Origin: Clostridia bacterium
GTDB taxonomy: Bacteria; Bacillota_A; Clostridia; Christensenellales; Aristaeellaceae
Assembly (NCBI GenBank): GCA_017938645.1
Contig: JAGBBE010000094.1
Span: forward strand, 1-59,024
Direction: 5' to 3'
Length of the DNA stretch: 59,024 nt
Shown here in pieces: positions 9,134 through 17,731 of this stretch. The position numbers were made by a program, and so were the translations under genes. The notes under the pieces are model-generated. The model did no database searches. It was not told the DNA's origin and saw nothing but the letters and a program-made list of their open reading frames with translations. How positions within the stretch are numbered: position 1 is the first letter of the stretch; every line of letters starts with the position of its first letter.

Positions 9134-10078
9134 ATGGTCGACAGCAAACAGCAATGGAAAGCATGGCTGTACCTCGCACCTGCGCTGGTACTGCTGCTTA
9201 TTTTCACCTTATGGCCCATCATCAACACCGTTCGCATGGCCTTTCTGGAGAACTACTCCGGCCTGAAAGCTGCCGGCGGCGCAACCTTCCAGTTTGGTCT
9301 GGGCAATTTTGAAAAGGTTATCGGCTACCGCCGCTTTGTCAACTGCCTGAAGAACACGGTTATCCTCTGCGTGCTCACTGTGCCGATTTCCACCATTCTG
9401 GCGCTGCTGATCGCCGTAGCGCTCAATTCCATCAAGGTCTTCCAAAAGGCTCTGCAGACCATCTTCTTCCTGCCCTATGTGACCAACTCCATCGCCATCG
9501 GCATGGTTTTCGCTGCGATGTTCAACATCGTCGGCAGCTTCTACGGCACCCAGAACGAAATCATTGTTACCGCAGGTATTATCAACAATGTCATCGAGTT
9601 CTTCGGCGGAAAGCCCGTCAACTGGATCAACTATGGTTCCACCTACGAAGCCAACCTGCTGGTCATGACGGTTTATATCGTCTGGAACGCGCTGCCGTTC
9701 AAGATTCTGGTTCTGCTTGGCGGACTGCAATCCATCAACAAGCAGTATTACGAAGCTGCCAAGGTCGACAGTGCGCCCAAGCGCAGAATCTTTACCCGCA
9801 TCACCGTGCCGCTCCTTTCCCCCATGCTTGCCTACGTTGTCATTACCGGCTTCATCGGTGGATTCAAGGAGTACACCAGCATCGTGGGTATCTTCGGCGA
9901 AAAGATGGGCCCGCCTGACGATGCAGGCCGTCTCAATACCATGGTCGGCTTTATCTACGACGCGCTGAGCACCAATAGTCAGGGACGCGCCAGCGCGGCT
10001 GCACTCATTCTGTTTGGCATCATTCTTGTTGTCACCATGATCAACATGCAAGTCAGCAAGAAGCGCGTGCATTACTGA
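9134..10078 (+). CDS. CUT1 ABC transporter permease (MalF/UgpA-like)
   Basis: A 314-residue inner-membrane permease with six hydrophobic segments. The EAA loop that contacts the ATPase is YYEAAKVDSAPKRRIFTRI, about 100 residues from the end, as expected for this family. The N-terminus begins with a short basic stretch and a membrane helix (WLYLAPALVLLLIFTLWPI), resembling UgpA/MalF proteins of Gram-positive CUT1 importers. It starts 3 bases after the ATPase stop and ends 10 bases before the partner permease, so translation is likely coupled. Confidence 0.93.
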   Translation: MVDSKQQWKAWLYLAPALVLLLIFTLWPIINTVRMAFLENYSGLKAAGGATFQFGLGNFEKVIGYRRFVNCLKNTVILCVLTVPISTILALLIAVALNSIKVFQKALQTIFFLPYVTNSIAIGMVFAAMFNIVGSFYGTQNEIIVTAGIINNVIEFFGGKPVNWINYGSTYEANLLVMTVYIVWNALPFKILVLLGGLQSINKQYYEAAKVDSAPKRRIFTRITVPLLSPMLAYVVITGFIGGFKEYTSIVGIFGEKMGPPDDAGRLNTMVGFIYDALSTNSQGRASAAALILFGIILVVTMINMQVSKKRVHY

Positions 10079-10088
10079 GAGGTGCCCT

Positions 10089-10982
10089 ATGAGTAGAAAA
10101 ACGAATGCAACCATGCATGCCAGAGACATGCAGCGGCTCACTGTGGGCCAGCGAATCATGAAAACCTTTTCCCTCTCGGGAACCTATCTGTTTTTGGGAC
10201 TGATGGCGCTGATCGTGCTGTTCCCCTTCTACTGGATGATCATCTCTTCCCTGAAAACGCTGGACGAATACCGCATGTCTACGCCGACTTTCTGGCCTCG
10301 CGTGATCATGCTGAGCAACTATCTGGATGCCTTCACCACTGCAAGCCTTGGACGGCTGTTCCTCAACACCATGTATGTAGGTCTGGTGTCCACCCTCCTG
10401 TCTCTGGTGATCACAATTCTCACGGCTTTCGCCTTTGCCCGACTTGAGTTCAAAGGCAAGGAAACCCTCTTCGCGCTGCTTCTGGCCACGATGATGATCC
10501 CGGGCGAGCTGTTCACCATCACCAACTACTCCACTGTAACCAATCTGGGCTGGATCAACACCTATACGGTTTTGATCGTTCCGTTCCTCGTCAGCGTTTT
10601 CTACATCTACCTGCTCAGGCAGAACTTCCTGCAGATTCCCAACGAGCTGTATCTGGCTGCCAAGGTCGACGGCACGAAGGACTGGAAGTACCTGTGGAAG
10701 GTCATGGTTCCGCTGTCTCTGCCGACGCTGATTTCCATCACCATTCTGAAAATGATGGGCGCGTGGAACTCCTACATCTGGCCCCGTCTGGTTGCCAACG
10801 ACGAAGCTCACCGCATGATCACCAACGGTCTGCGCAACGCTTTCACCGAAACCACCGGCGACGTAAACTATCCCGTGCAGATGGCTGCTGTCGCACTGGT
10901 TTCTTTCCCGCTGTTCCTTGTGTTTGTGTTCCTGCGCAAATACATCATGTCCGGCGTCAGCCGCAGCGGCATCAAAGGTTAA
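10089..10982 (+). CDS. CUT1 ABC transporter permease (MalG/UgpE-like)
   Basis: The second membrane subunit of the importer, 297 residues with six hydrophobic helices. The EAA loop reads LYLAAKVDGTKDWKYLWKVM. The N-terminus (FLGLMALIVLFPFYWMIISS followed by a Tyr-Arg-containing periplasmic-side segment) is characteristic of MalG/UgpE subunits. GAGAGGT precedes the ATG. It would pair with the upstream MalF-like subunit. The binding-protein gene follows after 61 bases containing a small hairpin. Confidence 0.93.
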   Translation: MSRKTNATMHARDMQRLTVGQRIMKTFSLSGTYLFLGLMALIVLFPFYWMIISSLKTLDEYRMSTPTFWPRVIMLSNYLDAFTTASLGRLFLNTMYVGLVSTLLSLVITILTAFAFARLEFKGKETLFALLLATMMIPGELFTITNYSTVTNLGWINTYTVLIVPFLVSVFYIYLLRQNFLQIPNELYLAAKVDGTKDWKYLWKVMVPLSLPTLISITILKMMGAWNSYIWPRLVANDEAHRMITNGLRNAFTETTGDVNYPVQMAAVALVSFPLFLVFVFLRKYIMSGVSRSGIKG

Positions 10983-10983
10983 T

Positions 10984-10999
10984 AGACCCTAAAAGGTCT
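10984..10999 (+). other. Small intercistronic hairpin before the binding-protein gene
   Basis: AGACC and GGTCT form a 5-bp stem around CTAAAA directly after the permease stop codon. Such elements can stabilise the downstream part of an importer mRNA so that binding protein is made in excess. No T-tract follows. Confidence 0.4.
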
Positions 11000-11043
11000 G
11001 TAACATACACTACCCTGTACCATAAGAAAGGAAGGACATCACC

Positions 11044-12405
11044 ATGAAGAAAATCGTCTCCCTTATTCTGGCGCTGGCACTTCTGATGACTTGCCTCACC
11101 GGCCTGTTCACTTCTGCCTCTGCCGAAGACTTCTCCGCCGGTTACGACGGAAGCGAAGTCACCATCAAGTTCTACCACACCATGGGTTCCAACCTGACCA
11201 CCGTGCTGGACCAGTACATTGCTGAGTTCAACACCATTTACCCCAACATCCATGTTGAGTACACCTCTGTTGGCGGTTATGACGACGTGCGCGATCAGGT
11301 CTCCACTGAGATCACCGTCGGCGCCCAGCCCAACATCGCCTACTGCTATCCCGACCATGTAGCTCTGTACAATCTGGCCATGGCCGTGCAGCCTCTGGAT
11401 GCCTTGATTGATCATCCTGAAATCGGTCTGACCGCCGAGCAGAAGGCTGACTTCATCGAAGGCTACTACAACGAAGGCAAGCAGTTCGGCGACGGCCTGA
11501 TGTACACCATGCCGCTTTCCAAGTCCACCGAAGTGCTCTACTACAACAAGACCTTCTTCGATGCCAACGGCCTGACCGTTCCCACCACCTGGGACGAGCT
11601 GGAAGCTGTTTGCGCCAAGATCAAGGAAATCGATCCCATGTCCATTCCTCTGGGCTACGACTCCGAGTCCAACTGGTTCATCAACATGACCGAGCAGTAT
11701 GACTCCGAGTACACCAGCGCCACCGAGCCCCACTTCCTGTTTGACAACGAAACCAACCGCGCCTTCATCAAGAAGTTCCGCGAGTGGTACGAGAAGGGCT
11801 ACCTGACCACCCAGACCCTCTACGGTGCTTATACCTCCGGCCTGTTCACCTCCACCACCGAGGTTAAGAGCTACATGTCCATCGGCTCCTCTGCCGGCGC
11901 TACCTACCAGCGTCCTGCTGCCAATGCCGACGGCTCCTATCCCTTCGAAGTGGGCATCGCCACCATTCCCCAGGTGAGCGCCGACAACAAGAAGGTTATC
12001 TCTCAGGGCCCCAGCGTCTGCATCTTCAAGAAGAGCAATCCCCAGGAAGTCATCGCCTCCTGGCTGTTCGTGAAGTATCTGACCACCACCGTTGAGTTCC
12101 AGGCTGAGTTCTCCATGGCTTCCGGCTACGTGCCCGTTCTTAAGAGCGTTGCCGACAATGCCGTTTATGCCGACTTCCTGTCCAAGGCCGATGGCGGCAA
12201 CTACGTGTCTGCTCTGTCCGCCAAGGTCTGCCTCGAACAGGCTGATGCTTACTACACCTCTCCCGCTTTCAACGGTTCCTCTGAAGCCCGCGATCAGGTT
12301 GGCGATCTGCTGTGCGCCTGCCTGACCGGCGCCGGCGATGCTGATGCCGTGATCGAGGAAGCCTTCGAGAAGGCCATCGAGGAGTGCGAATACGCGATCT
12401 GGTAA
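11044..12405 (+). CDS. CUT1 extracellular solute-binding protein (UgpB-like)
   Basis: A 453-residue secreted binding protein. The N-terminus is a signal peptide (KK, hydrophobic core, then SASAED as a type I cleavage site). A Cys at residue 17 sits in LMTC, not a good lipobox. The mature protein has family-1 solute-binding features, and several stretches (PLSKSTEVLYYNKTFFDANGL, the SIGSSAG segment) resemble UgpB, which binds glycerol-3-phosphate and its diesters; the true substrate cannot be read from sequence. Codons are highly optimised, implying strong expression. GGAAGG precedes the ATG. Its stop codon is separated by one base from the start of the nuclease-like gene. Confidence 0.92.
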   Translation: MKKIVSLILALALLMTCLTGLFTSASAEDFSAGYDGSEVTIKFYHTMGSNLTTVLDQYIAEFNTIYPNIHVEYTSVGGYDDVRDQVSTEITVGAQPNIAYCYPDHVALYNLAMAVQPLDALIDHPEIGLTAEQKADFIEGYYNEGKQFGDGLMYTMPLSKSTEVLYYNKTFFDANGLTVPTTWDELEAVCAKIKEIDPMSIPLGYDSESNWFINMTEQYDSEYTSATEPHFLFDNETNRAFIKKFREWYEKGYLTTQTLYGAYTSGLFTSTTEVKSYMSIGSSAGATYQRPAANADGSYPFEVGIATIPQVSADNKKVISQGPSVCIFKKSNPQEVIASWLFVKYLTTTVEFQAEFSMASGYVPVLKSVADNAVYADFLSKADGGNYVSALSAKVCLEQADAYYTSPAFNGSSEARDQVGDLLCACLTGAGDADAVIEEAFEKAIEECEYAIW

Positions 12406-12406
12406 G

Positions 12407-13660
12407 ATGAAAATCATCCGACAGATTCTGTGTCTGTTTCTGTGCCTGATGCTGAGCGGCGCACATGCCGAAACGCCTGCAGAGTTTACGGACTTTGCAG
12501 GTCAGCTCAGGCTGAACATGGCATCTGAAACCGTTAAAACAGAAGTGACTGTCAAAACTTTTGTAGACGGAGATACCACCCACTTCAACGTACCTGCTGA
12601 AGTAGCAGAATCCGGCGTGCTTCGTGCACGATTCCTTGCAGTCAATACACCTGAAATAACCGGCAAGGTTGAGGAATATGGCAAGAAAGCCGCTTCCTTT
12701 ACCAAAGAAAAGCTCTCCTCTGCAGCGTCCATTCTCATCGAATCGGATAACGACAGCTGGAATCTTGATTCCACTGGAGGAAGGCATCTGGTCTGGGTGT
12801 GGTACCGCAATGAAGGTGAAAGCGAGTACCGCTGCCTGAATCTGGAGCTTCTGCAAAACGGCCTTGCCATCGCCAATTCCACTGCGAACAATCGCTATGG
12901 AAGCATCTGCATGGCTGCACTGAATCAGGCCAAAGCCCAAAAGCTTCACCTGTATTCCGGTCAAAAGGATCCTGACTTCTATTACGGCGAAGCCATTGAG
13001 ATGACGCTGCGCGAGCTGAGGAGCAATCTTGAATCCTACAGCGGCATGAAGGTTGCCTTCAGCGGCGTTGTCACCATGAATCGCGACCAGTCGGTGTACG
13101 TGGAAACCTATGATCCAGAAACCGGTTTGTACTTCGGTATGCCAGTCTACTACGGATACGGAATGTCCGGCGCAGGCCTCGACATTCTTGCTGTAGGCAA
13201 TGAAGTACGCATCGTAGGTACGCTTCAGTACTATGAAGCAGGCGGCACATGGCAGGTTTCCGGTCTCACCTACCGTATGATGAAGCCTAATGATCCTGGC
13301 AACATCCAGAAGCTTTCCGATGGTCACACTGCAGCCTTTGCGCCTGTGGATGCTGCAACCTTCGCAGATGGTCAGATTCAGCTGGACGTCAATGGAGAAA
13401 CCCGCGTTTTCTCTTGGGCTGAGCTCGCACTTGGCACATCCATTTCCATGATGGATCTGCTGATCGACACAGCCGAAACCGACGAGTACGGAGCAATCGA
13501 CCTTGTCTGTTCGTCGGGCGTGTGCGTCCGGCTGGAAGGCATAGTTGCCGAAGCAGAACAGCTTGTCGGCAAAACCATCAGCCTCAAGGGTATTGTTGAT
13601 TACTACGACGGGTCATATCTCATTCGGGTGCTTACCCCTGATAACCTCATCCTCCAATAG
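12407..13660 (+). CDS. Secreted Staphylococcal-nuclease-like protein with OB-type C-terminal domains
   Basis: A 417-residue exported protein. Residues 1-21 form a signal peptide ending in GAHA. Residues 45-190 match the thermonuclease (SNase) fold: VDGDT (D54, D56), R75 in RARFLAVN, E83 in TPEIT, R126 in GGRHLVWVW, and the C-terminal AQAKAQKLHLYSG-like helix. The catalytic trio R35/E43/R87 of SNase therefore has counterparts, but the Ca ligand D40 is replaced by Asn (N80). About 220 further residues look like two beta-rich domains; the first (residues 205-290, FSGVV through VRIVGTLQYYEAG) resembles nucleic-acid-binding OB folds, as in B. subtilis YhcR. It lacks a clear ribosome-binding site and starts 1 base after the binding-protein stop, so translation probably depends on coupling. 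Confidence 0.83.
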   Translation: MKIIRQILCLFLCLMLSGAHAETPAEFTDFAGQLRLNMASETVKTEVTVKTFVDGDTTHFNVPAEVAESGVLRARFLAVNTPEITGKVEEYGKKAASFTKEKLSSAASILIESDNDSWNLDSTGGRHLVWVWYRNEGESEYRCLNLELLQNGLAIANSTANNRYGSICMAALNQAKAQKLHLYSGQKDPDFYYGEAIEMTLRELRSNLESYSGMKVAFSGVVTMNRDQSVYVETYDPETGLYFGMPVYYGYGMSGAGLDILAVGNEVRIVGTLQYYEAGGTWQVSGLTYRMMKPNDPGNIQKLSDGHTAAFAPVDAATFADGQIQLDVNGETRVFSWAELALGTSISMMDLLIDTAETDEYGAIDLVCSSGVCVRLEGIVAEAEQLVGKTISLKGIVDYYDGSYLIRVLTPDNLILQ

Positions 13661-13689
13661 ACTGAACCCAATATGGAAGGAGATTACTC

Positions 13690-15006
13690 ATGAAGAAGTT
13701 TACCAGCATTCTCGCCATGATTCTGGTTCTGGCGATCTGCGTGGCTGCTCCTGCGCTGGCTGAAAATCCTCCTGCTGATGCAGCCCTGAAGTCTGCCCGC
13801 TCCTACCTGAACGTGATGTACAAGAACAGCCCCGAGACCACCATGACTGACTACACCGTGGTCAGCAAGGTCATCATCGGCGATGTGGAATTCCCCATCG
13901 AGTGGACTGCTGACTCCGACACCATCAAGATCATCCCCGGCGATCTCACCACCATCGACGTGGACGAGCAGAATCCCGAAGAAGTCAACTACGTTCTGAC
14001 TGCCACCATGAAGAATGAGGCCGGCGAGAGCGTATCTCTGTCCTTCAAGCACAAGGTTCCTGCCGCTCTGATCCTCGAAGGTCTGAGCTACGAGGAAATC
14101 GTTGCCGCTGCCTACACCCTCGAAGACGGCGTGGCCATGGAAGAAGCCCAGCGCCTCTACGGCACTGTTATCGGCATCCCCACTCCCTGGAGCGACGAGT
14201 ACAAGAACATCACCGTTGACATCCAGATCGGCGAACTGGCCGAGCAGCCCATCCAGTGCTATCGTCTGAGCGGCGAAGGCGCTGACAAGCTGGCTGTTGG
14301 CGACAAGATCACCGTTGAAGGCATTCTGAAGAACTACAAGGGCACCATCGAGTTCGACAAGGGCTGCGTGCTGGTTGGCTTCGGCGAGATCGTTTCTCAG
14401 CAGGGCGTGCTGGATGCCGCTTACAAGCTGGAAGACGGCGTTGCCATGACTGCCCCCACCGCTCTGGCTGGCGAAATCGTTGCTATCGATACTCCTTGGA
14501 GCGACGAGTATAAGAACATCACCGTGACCATCGTGTGCGACGGCAAGACCGAGCAGCCCATCATGTGCTATCGTTTGAGCGGCGAAGGCACTGACAAGCT
14601 GGCCATCGGCGATAAGATCGCCGTGTACGGCACCATCAAGAACTACAAGGGTACCATCGAGTTCGATAAGGGCTGCCAGCTGATCTCCTACGATGCCGCC
14701 GAAATGGTTCGCACCGTGCTGAGCGCTTACACGCTGGAAGATGGTCTGGCCATGACCTCTGCCAAGACCCTGACTGGTGTGATCTCCTCCATCGACACCG
14801 CCTGGAGCGATGAGTACAAGAACATCACCGTGACCATCGTCGTGGCCGGCATGGAAGACAACAAGATCCAGTGCTACCGCCTCAGCGGCGAAGGCGCTCA
14901 GGATCTGGCCGTGGGCGACACCATCACCGTCACTGGCACCATCAAGAATTACAAGGGCACCATCGAATTCGACAAGGGCTGCACCCTTGACGCCGTGGTG
15001 AAGTAA
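13690..15006 (+). CDS. Secreted protein with Ig-like domain and three OB-like repeats
   Basis: A 438-residue exported protein of unknown function. A signal peptide ends near ALAEN (residue 25). Residues 35-125 resemble the atrophied bacterial Ig-like domains of Firmicute surface proteins (FPIEWTADSDTIKI). From residue 141 on there are three tandem copies of a domain of about 102 residues, each with LEDG, WSDEYKNIT, a CYRLSGEG block, VGD-type turn and IKNYKGTIEFDKGC. The beta-strand pattern and the VGDxITVxGTIKNYKGTIE ending look like the OB-type nucleic-acid-binding modules of YhcR-like secreted nucleases. Codons are as optimised as in ribosomal genes. AAGGAG precedes the ATG 29 bases after the nuclease gene, and a strong terminator follows. 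No cell-wall anchor is visible. Confidence 0.78.
   Translation: MKKFTSILAMILVLAICVAAPALAENPPADAALKSARSYLNVMYKNSPETTMTDYTVVSKVIIGDVEFPIEWTADSDTIKIIPGDLTTIDVDEQNPEEVNYVLTATMKNEAGESVSLSFKHKVPAALILEGLSYEEIVAAAYTLEDGVAMEEAQRLYGTVIGIPTPWSDEYKNITVDIQIGELAEQPIQCYRLSGEGADKLAVGDKITVEGILKNYKGTIEFDKGCVLVGFGEIVSQQGVLDAAYKLEDGVAMTAPTALAGEIVAIDTPWSDEYKNITVTIVCDGKTEQPIMCYRLSGEGTDKLAIGDKIAVYGTIKNYKGTIEFDKGCQLISYDAAEMVRTVLSAYTLEDGLAMTSAKTLTGVISSIDTAWSDEYKNITVTIVVAGMEDNKIQCYRLSGEGAQDLAVGDTITVTGTIKNYKGTIEFDKGCTLDAVVK
14110..14998 (+). repeat. Three tandem in-frame coding repeats, about 307 bases each
   Basis: Copies begin near 14110, 14419 and 14725. Long blocks are nearly identical in protein and very similar in DNA, especially around WSDEYKNIT and NYKGTIEFDKG. 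They are protein domain repeats, not a CRISPR or satellite. The similarity implies recent duplication or ongoing homogenisation, so copy number may vary between strains. Confidence 0.88.
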
Positions 15007-15020
15007 TTCATCCATGATGA

Positions 15021-15056
15021 AAAACCTCCGTATGACCAAGGTCATACGGAGGTTTT
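15021..15056. terminator. Bidirectional terminator between the OB-repeat gene and surE
   Basis: A long perfect stem (AAAACCTCCGTATGACC with its complement, two-base loop) flanked by A-runs on one side and TTTTTT on the other. It ends both the plus-strand importer-nuclease operon and the minus-strand DHH-surE operon. Confidence 0.93.
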
Positions 15057-15070
15057 TTGTGTAAATGAGA

Positions 15071-15787
15071 TTATTTCAGCAAGCGATTCAGCGTATTCCA
15101 GTCAGTGCGATCGGTGATAATCGGTGTGACGGAAATGCTTCTATGCAAAAGTACAGCATTTGTGTCAAGCCGTTCATCCTCGGACGGTTTCCACACGCAC
15201 TTACCCTTCGCACAGATCAGATTACCCTTCCACGCAAAATCATCGGAGAAGTATCGCCCGCCCTGATGCGTCAGGCGAACATCGCCGGTCGGTTCTTCCG
15301 GAATGTTGATATTCCATACATTAGTCTGATCGAGCAGATCATGCTGCTGAACAAACGCCCAAGCGGTATCCAGATACGCTTCTGCTCCGGCAAAGGTATC
15401 AAAGCCGGTCGAAATCGCAATTCCCTTCAGACCATGAACGGATGCTTCCAGCGCAGCACCGACGGTGCCTGAGTAAATGATTTCACGTCCGAGGTTGTAA
15501 CCGCAGTTAACGCCGGAAAGCACAAGATCAAACGGTTCGTTCATGGCAAGGAGAGCGACGCGCACGCAATCTGCAGGAGTAGAATCAACCGTATATGCAC
15601 GAACGCCGGACGGATGCTCCACCTGCTGCACTTCATATGCTTCGTGCAATTCAATGCTGTGCGCTTTGCCGCTTTGCTGGGTTTTGGGTGCAAAGATGGT
15701 CACATCGCCGATCTTTTTTGCCCAGTTGGCGAGCACCAGTAAGCCCTCGCCGTGGATACCATCGTCATTGGTAATGCAAATCTTCAT
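15071..15787 (-). CDS. surE: 5'/3'-nucleotidase SurE
   Basis: SurE removes phosphate from nucleoside 5'- and 3'-monophosphates and can degrade short polyphosphate. The 238 residues carry the metal-site set: NDDG (D8, D9), S39 in QQSGKAHS, and N94 in SGVNCGYNLG. Length is normal. Its ATG overlaps the stop of the upstream DHH gene in an ATGA arrangement, so it is the third gene of a tightly coupled operon with two nano-RNase-type phosphoesterases. Together they could take short oligonucleotides down to nucleosides; this pathway reading is inference from the families. Confidence 0.95.
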   Translation of the reverse strand: MKICITNDDGIHGEGLLVLANWAKKIGDVTIFAPKTQQSGKAHSIELHEAYEVQQVEHPSGVRAYTVDSTPADCVRVALLAMNEPFDLVLSGVNCGYNLGREIIYSGTVGAALEASVHGLKGIAISTGFDTFAGAEAYLDTAWAFVQQHDLLDQTNVWNINIPEEPTGDVRLTHQGGRYFSDDFAWKGNLICAKGKCVWKPSEDERLDTNAVLLHRSISVTPIITDRTDWNTLNRLLK

Positions 15788-16758
15788 AGCCAGCCCTCAT
15801 GTGTTTCTTTGTAGTTGCGGATATGCTCGTCAGCGTCATGAATCAAGGCGTGCATTTCCTCGATGGAATATACCGTTGCACCGCTTGCACAGGCATGCCC
15901 TCCGCCATGATACTTTTCAGCAATCTGGTTGATAGATGCAAAACGTGACCGCAGACGCACGCGGATTTCTCCTTCTTCGGCGTCGATGAACGCCAGCCAG
16001 CATAGCACGCCGCGGATATCGCTTAAGCTTGAAATGGACGTACAGGCAGTTTCGAAGGTCAATCCAAACTTTTTCTGGATCTCTTTGGTCACATGGATCC
16101 ATGCAACGCCTCCGGGTGTAAGCTGCATGCTTTCGTAGATCTGCGCCTTGAATTTTAGCTCATCAAAACTGCGCAAATACAGATAGGAATACAGCGTTTC
16201 GGTATCAATGCCCTGATCAAGCATTAGCCCTGCCAGGCGCATGGTTTCTCCAGTTACTCCTTCATACATAAACCGTCCGGAGTCCGTGACCATGCCGGTA
16301 TAGATACACTCGGCTGCACGCACGTTGAGACGCAGCTTGTCCCGGAAAGCATCATAGAACGCAGCAATCATTTCGCATGCAGAAGAACGATCTTCTTCGA
16401 CCCAGTTGATATCTCCGTAAGGATCGCGTTCGATATGATGGTCAATCTTGATGATCTTCCTGCACAGACGATATTTCTGGTTGGAAATACGTTCATGATT
16501 CCCGACGTCGATAACGATGCCAAGTGCATTTGCATATACCTCGTCTGCTGCCGGATCATCGTCCGGCCCAAGGAAGGCCAGATAATCGCTGTGTTCATCA
16601 TCGATCAGGTATACCTGTTTTTCAGGCCAAGTCTGACGGATAATCTCCTTGAGCCCCTTGGTTGCGCCAACACAGTCACCATCAACCCGGATGTGGCGGA
16701 ACAGCATGATGCAGTCTGCGTCCCGAATATGGTCATAAATACTTTGAAGTATGCTCAT
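15784..16758 (-). CDS. DHH/DHHA1 phosphoesterase, NrnA-type (downstream copy)
   Basis: A 324-residue DHH superfamily protein of the NrnA type, enzymes that degrade oligoribonucleotides of two to five residues and 3'-phosphoadenosine-5'-phosphate. Catalytic motifs are intact: H22-x3-D26-G-D28, D84, and D106-H-H, with the C-terminal DHHA1 domain ending in GGGHACASGA. I start it at MSILQ, since the ATG there overlaps the upstream stop as ATGA and GAGGAA lies just before it; the longer reading would add 11 residues from the previous gene's coding region. It is a diverged paralogue of the gene immediately upstream. Both have complete active sites, so neither looks like decay. Confidence 0.87.
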   Translation of the reverse strand: MSILQSIYDHIRDADCIMLFRHIRVDGDCVGATKGLKEIIRQTWPEKQVYLIDDEHSDYLAFLGPDDDPAADEVYANALGIVIDVGNHERISNQKYRLCRKIIKIDHHIERDPYGDINWVEEDRSSACEMIAAFYDAFRDKLRLNVRAAECIYTGMVTDSGRFMYEGVTGETMRLAGLMLDQGIDTETLYSYLYLRSFDELKFKAQIYESMQLTPGGVAWIHVTKEIQKKFGLTFETACTSISSLSDIRGVLCWLAFIDAEEGEIRVRLRSRFASINQIAEKYHGGGHACASGATVYSIEEMHALIHDADEHIRNYKETHEGWL

Positions 16759-17717
16759 TGGTTTTCCTCCGTGATCGCATCGAGATCGCAAAGCATGGCC
16801 GTAACCATTTTGCGATCCTTAAGCGTTGCTCCGCTGGCTTTGGCGTGTCCGCCGCCGCCGTACTTCACGGCAATCGGATTGATGTTATATACGCTGGAAC
16901 GAAGTTCGCAAAGCACACCGCGTTCTGTTTCGGTGAAATTGGCCCAGATATCAACGCCCTGAATATCGCTCATGACGCCGACCATCCCCCGGGAAATCGT
17001 GAATTCATCGGCTCCGGTTGCTTCCAGTTCTTCGCGTGTGGTATAGATATAGGCCACATGTTTGGGCGTAAACTGAATCTTGAGTGTGTATTGCGCCTTA
17101 AGCTGAAGCTGTTTCAGATCGCTCGCATAGAGCTGACGGAAAATAGTATTAGTGTCAACGCCAACCTCCAGCAAATGCGCTGCACAGCGCATGGTTCTTG
17201 CGTTGGTGGAGTCGTAGCGAAAACGTCCGGAATCCGTCACCATACCAGTATACAGCGCAGCAGCGGCAGCCTGATTGATCCGCAGATTATTCTGCATGCA
17301 CAGCCAAGTAATCAGTCCGCAGCAGCTTTCAAAGGAGCTATCCGTAACCTCTGCGGGTGCAATCTGCCCGCAGAAAAGATGATGATCAATCCTGCAAAGC
17401 GCCTTTGCCTGCTGGTAGCGCTCATCACTGATCAGATGAGGCGCAGAGGTATCCAGAATAATGCAGAGAGCTTCCGGAAAGACCGTGTCCGGAACCTCGT
17501 CCATCACACTGTCTGCCATAAACGAATAACGCCCGGCAGCATCGCCCGTCATGTACACTTTTTTACCAGTGAAGTTCTCCAGAATGATCTGTTTGAGCCC
17601 TGTCTGACTGCCAAGCGCATCTCCATCAGGATTGGTATGCCTATGAAGAACAATTACGTCATGCGCCTGAATCAAAGAAAGAATCCGTTCCAAATCGAAC
17701 ACCTCGGAATTATGCAT
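16755..17717 (-). CDS. DHH/DHHA1 phosphoesterase, NrnA-type (upstream copy)
   Basis: A 320-residue DHH phosphoesterase. H27-x3-D31-G-D33, D89, D111-H-H and the C-terminal GGGGHAKASGA loop complete the two-metal active site and the DHHA1 substrate-binding domain. This copy is closer to canonical NrnA in motif I (HRHTNPDGDALGS). It is the first gene of the operon. A TTGGCC-17-TATAAT promoter lies so near the ATG that the predicted transcript would have a leader of only about 7 bases and no Shine-Dalgarno sequence, suggesting leaderless translation. MHNSEVF is the natural family N-terminus, so a later start is unlikely. Confidence 0.9.
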   Translation of the reverse strand: MHNSEVFDLERILSLIQAHDVIVLHRHTNPDGDALGSQTGLKQIILENFTGKKVYMTGDAAGRYSFMADSVMDEVPDTVFPEALCIILDTSAPHLISDERYQQAKALCRIDHHLFCGQIAPAEVTDSSFESCCGLITWLCMQNNLRINQAAAAALYTGMVTDSGRFRYDSTNARTMRCAAHLLEVGVDTNTIFRQLYASDLKQLQLKAQYTLKIQFTPKHVAYIYTTREELEATGADEFTISRGMVGVMSDIQGVDIWANFTETERGVLCELRSSVYNINPIAVKYGGGGHAKASGATLKDRKMVTAMLCDLDAITEENQ

Positions 17718-17731
17718 TCAGTAACAGTGAC

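Noticed and set aside
14110..14998. Regular repeats suggesting a CRISPR or satellite array
   Set aside because: The period is about 307 bases, in frame, and encodes a conserved protein domain.
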